DNA from: Linanthus parryae
Taxonomy: Eukaryota; Streptophyta; Magnoliopsida; Ericales; Polemoniaceae
Length of the DNA: 64,000 nucleotides
Direction of reading: 5' to 3'
Assembly (NCBI GenBank): GCA_023055425.1
Contig: JALGPY010000005.1
Span: forward strand, 3,559,501-3,623,500
Below the pieces are notes generated by a model that had not been told where the DNA came from, searched no databases, and saw only the letters and a program-made list of their open reading frames with translations. The position numbers were made by a program, and so were the translations under genes. Below are positions 61,328 to 64,000 of this stretch, piece after piece; positions within the stretch are counted from its first letter, which is position 1, and the number at the start of each line of letters is the position of its first letter.

Positions 61328-63668
61328 CTAGGCAATCTTTTTCTCCTCCCTTTCAGTCTTCATATCCATTTCACGTCTTTTTGCAACCTTCCTGGCCCTA
61401 AATTCAGTTGGATTTCCAGAGTTAATCTGTGCCTTCTTATCCTTCCTGACAAGTGGAAACATCCAGTTACGATTCTGCTCAATATCTGGAAAAAGAAATT
61501 GGACATAACAATATATCAATTTCAGTTTGATTAAACACTGAAAATATACAATATTGATTGTATTACATTCATTATCAGAATCTGTGTCTGTCTCTTCTTC
61601 AGACTCTGCACCATTTCCACCAAGGCCTCCTCCAGCGACTTGCCCCCCTCCAACCCCTGCCCCAGCGACCTGCCCCCCTCCAGCCCCTGCCCCAGCCCCA
61701 GCCCCAGCGACCTGTCCTCCAGCCCCAGCCCCAGCGATCTGTCCTCCAGCCCCAACCAACTGTCACGGGCTGCTTTTCACGACCTTCCCGTGCGGCACTT
61801 AGTGTCTTCAATTCCCTCTGCAAACACTAAGTCAGCCTAACTCACTCGAATGCGGAAGAATAAGAACAACCGAAAGAGAGAACTATGAAGGAAAGGAACT
61901 TTATATTGCTTATGGAAGTAGAGAGCTTACAACTCTTGGATGGTTTGGAGCAAATGAGCTCCCCCCTATTTATACAAGTCCCTCCCCTTTGGAAGGATCT
62001 AGATATCTAACGATCTAACGGCTATGATCAATCGGCCTAGAACCTTCCTACATGTTCTAGCCTTAGATATTTACAATGGAGTTTTTTTAGAGCCCCCTAC
62101 ACAAGGTTACATCCATACAACTTGGGAAGCTTCTAGAAAATGGACTATCTAATGGGCTAAATGGGCTAGGACATCCCCTAGGCCCAAACTAGCTAACTCC
62201 AAGTGGGCTAAAGATGTCATGGGCAAGTCCAAGTCCGAAAATTATCAAGTAAATAACGCGGCCCATGACATTCTCCCCCACCTAATGGTGCGGCGTCCTC
62301 GTCGCGTTGTCAGCTCGGAATCGCTCGATCTTGTCCCGGAACTGCCACAACGATTCCTCGCTTTCCCATGTCCCTTCCTCCACGGGCGTCCCCTTCCATT
62401 TGACGAAGTACTCCTTGTGCTTCGGCACGCCCTTGCGACTAACGGTCCGCTCCTTGAGAATCTCGTCCACTTCCTTGTCGAAAGAAGTGGCTATCATCGG
62501 TGGTGCTCGCCTCGACTCTCCACGGTCCGGGTCTTCCTTGTCTTCGTGATAGGGCTTCAGCTGGCTCACATGGAAGACCGGATGAATCTTGAACTTGGGA
62601 GGAAACTCCACCCGATACGAAGCCTTGCCGACCTTGGCCGTCACCCGGAATGGTCCCTCGTACTTCCTTAGAAGTCCCTTATGCAATGGCCGGGTATGCT
62701 TGAACTGCTGCGGCAAGAACTTCACAAACACTTGGTCAACGACCTGGAACTCCACCCGTCGCCTCTTCTTGTCCACCCACTTCTTCATCCTCTTTGCGGC
62801 CTTCTGGAGATAAGCATGAGCCAAGTCTCGCTGTGGCCTACGACGAGACATCCCTAAGGAGTGCGACGACTCTCGGTGTGCCGGACATCCGGGGATGCAT
62901 CGTACGCTAGCTTTGGAGAAAAAGTATTACTGGCCTCAACTCTGCGACGACATAGAAGGGTACGTGAAGACTTGTCTTGTGTGCCAACAAGACAGGATAG
63001 GGCAGGAGCAGCGGGGCTGGGCTCACACCTATCTCAAAAAGGCCGACAAAGAAGAAGAGCGCGTGGATGAAGCATGCATAGCTCTTGGGCGTGGACCAAA
63101 GCAACGTAGAAGAAAGTCTACTCGTGAGCCTGTCCCACAGCAACGAGGACGTTACTGGATTGGGTGGGGGAGAATGTCACGGGCTGACATCTTGGCTAGC
63201 ACTTGGCGTGCGAACCGAATGTCATCCCATGACCATGGTTCGAATAAGTTTAGAATACTCCCTATAATTCAGAGCTTGGAGGATGATGTGGAGTGTTCTA
63301 GAAGATGGTGGAATAATTTAGAACATGGCGGAATGTTCAAGAAGGCGACGGAACAATCTAGAAGGTAGTGGAATGTTCTAGAAAGGTAATTGGAAGGACT
63401 AGTATAAATAGGTGGGAGCTCATTTGGAGCAACCCAACCAATCTCTCAATCAATCTCTCAAGCACACTCATGTACTCTTTTGAATGGTAATAGAAGTTCT
63501 CTTCCCATACATCACTCTCATATTCAAATTGTTCCATTAGAATGGTGTTGAAGGGTTACTCGGGAGTCAACAAGGGGACGACGACCGAGTGTCGCACGGG
63601 TTGTGGCGGGATCGTGATCCCGGCCCGTGACATGGCGATCTGGCCTCCAGCCCCAGCAGCAGCCAGAT
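61328..63668 (-). CDS. Unknown protein with Gly/Ala repeats, 3' part, interrupted
   Basis: I do not recognise this gene. On the minus strand a likely exon 63668-63633 (acceptor TTCAATAG) encodes LAAAGAGGQIA. It is cut by a 1.87-kb insertion and resumes at 61760. There it encodes GAGGQIAGAGAGGQVAGAG-type repeats, then an acidic tract ESEEETDTDSDNE, to a donor at 61567. An intron of 81 bp follows, and the final exon 61485-61328 reads IEQNRNWMFPLVRKDKKAQI and a basic tail ending EREEKKIA. Tail and intron borders are well formed, suggesting a real gene in origin. The reading frames on either side of the insertion do not join, so the present allele is probably broken. Its 5' end lies outside the window. 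Confidence 0.4.
61761..62270 (-). repeat. 3' LTR of the left, minus-oriented element
   Basis: About 510 bp; on the minus strand it starts TGTCATGGGC and ends GCCCGTGACA. It contains TATAAATAGG and GGAGCTCATTTG, both shared with the right LTR, but elsewhere the two LTRs differ strongly. The polypurine tract is GTGGGGGAGAA on the minus strand at 62271-62281. Confidence 0.75.
62282..62851 (-). pseudogene. Integrase C-end and chromodomain of a Gypsy chromovirus
   Basis: This frame of 189 codons contains an integrase C-terminal module (VFVKFLPQQF; LLRKYEGPFRV; FKIHPVFHVSQLKPY). A chromodomain follows (EVDEILKERTV; YFVKWKGTPVEEGTWE; WQFRDKIERF) with the aromatic residues Tyr and Trp in place. The chromodomain defines a chromovirus of the Ty3/Gypsy group and directs integration to chromatin marks. 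Only this end of pol survives, and the frame itself is undamaged. Confidence 0.85.
62857..63170 (+). pseudogene. Integrase zinc-binding fragment, plus strand
   Basis: Reading GHPGMHRTLALEKKYYWPQL and YVKTCLVCQQDRIG gives the second half of the integrase HHCC module. It then jumps to WAHTYLKKADKEEERVDEA, which corresponds to the start of the integrase C-terminal module (compare LAHAYLQKAAKRMKKWVD on the opposite strand). The catalytic core is therefore deleted. A purine tract (GGTGGGGGAGAA) follows at 63163-63174. Confidence 0.7.
63175..63632 (+). repeat. 3' LTR of the right, plus-oriented element
   Basis: About 458 bp, TGTCACGGGCTGAC to CCGGCCCGTGACA. It has TATAAATAGG near 63402. Similar at ends and core promoter to the left LTR, but otherwise diverged and shorter. 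Confidence 0.75.
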
Positions 63669-64000
63669 CTATTGAAATTTTAAAATAAATGCTAATCAGT
63701 TCAACAAAGCAAATTATAGATCTATTTCAAATAATTCAAAAATACAAATAATTCATGAATAGTTACACTAGATCTGTATGCTGATCTTAATACGAATCTG
63801 TTTATATGCTTTTATTGAACATATCTCTTGTTTTTGCAGAAACAAGTACGAAGCAGTTCATAGACAGATGTTCATTGATTGAACACACTGTCTATTTTGC
63901 AGAAACAAACAGAAGATGGAGCATTTTCAGTAAAAAAAAAAATGGTGTGAGAACGGTGGGTTGAGCTGATAGAGACCTCCTTGGTTCATCTCTCCTGGGT
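63669..64000. other. Probable intron/upstream part of the minus-strand gene
   Basis: No ORF is recognised. A short motif (TTTTGCAGAAACAA) occurs twice, near 63833 and 63897. Confidence 0.3.

Larger units (their letters stand above)
61761..63632. mobile_element. Inverted composite of two related Gypsy 3' ends
   Basis: The outer ends TGTCACGGGC and GCCCGTGACA are perfect inverted repeats. The left part is a minus-oriented 3' LTR (61761-62270) with a purine tract and integrase-chromodomain sequence beside it. The right part is a plus-oriented 3' LTR (63175-63632) with its own purine tract and integrase sequence. The two meet head to head near 62855. So both termini are 3' LTRs and no 5' LTR, gag, protease or RT is present. 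The flanking bases (CCAAC; TGGCG) show no target duplication. Confidence 0.75.

Noticed and set aside
61761..63632. Ordinary internally deleted LTR retrotransposon
   Set aside because: The terminal LTRs point in opposite directions and each has its own polypurine tract, which is incompatible with one element.

Overview
The window is nuclear DNA from a flowering plant, most likely a eudicot. This is an inference from three things: intron-containing genes with plant-type GT..AG borders (PMS1, LSM4), a plant-style intronless mTERF family, and a dense load of plant transposon classes (Ty3/Gypsy, Ty1/Copia, L1-type LINEs, hAT, Helitron-like). There are no rRNA genes and no organelle blocks. Only two host genes look fully functional. 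Roughly two thirds of the window is mobile DNA or its remains.

Layout. 1-6267: the 3' part of PMS1 (MutL-type mismatch repair endonuclease), plus strand, nine exons, missing its 5' end. 6440-7006: transposon debris. 7007-18711: an old full-length L1-type LINE with 15-bp target duplications, whose 5' leader was later hit by a young Ty3/Gypsy LTR element (7073-12474, 5-bp target duplication GTTTC). 18754-19658: a long-TIR element containing a small hAT element with a perfect 8-bp duplication; it abuts the LSM4 promoter. 19975-26566: LSM4, seven coding exons, with a hAT insertion in intron 4 and a large AAT/GAA microsatellite in intron 6. 27305-29575: a decayed LINE tail.

29.8-55.4 kb is a tandemly duplicated mTERF neighbourhood. 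Copy 1 (29791-30925) has an intact mTERF domain but its transit peptide lies in a different frame. Copies 2 and 3 are fragments. Copy 4 (42728-47185) is split by a 3.36-kb solo LTR. The 3' flank of copy 4 matches that of copy 3 but is broken by a non-autonomous Copia element (47339-51073) and an L1-type LINE (51424-55202). Between copies 3 and 4 lies 38604-42688, an unclassified element-like segment with short terminal inverted repeats, GTCGAC-rich 21-bp arrays, many short tandem duplications and an ORF I do not recognise. It is the best candidate for something undescribed.

55.2-61.1 kb holds a degraded Helitron-type protein fragment and pieces of several LINEs in opposing orientations. 61.3-63.7 kb (minus strand) is the 3' part of an unknown Gly/Ala-repeat gene, interrupted by an inverted composite of two related chromodomain-containing Gypsy elements, each contributing a 3' LTR. 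The two housekeeping genes (DNA repair; RNA splicing/decay) have no apparent functional link. The window is mainly a record of nested insertion around a small host gene set.
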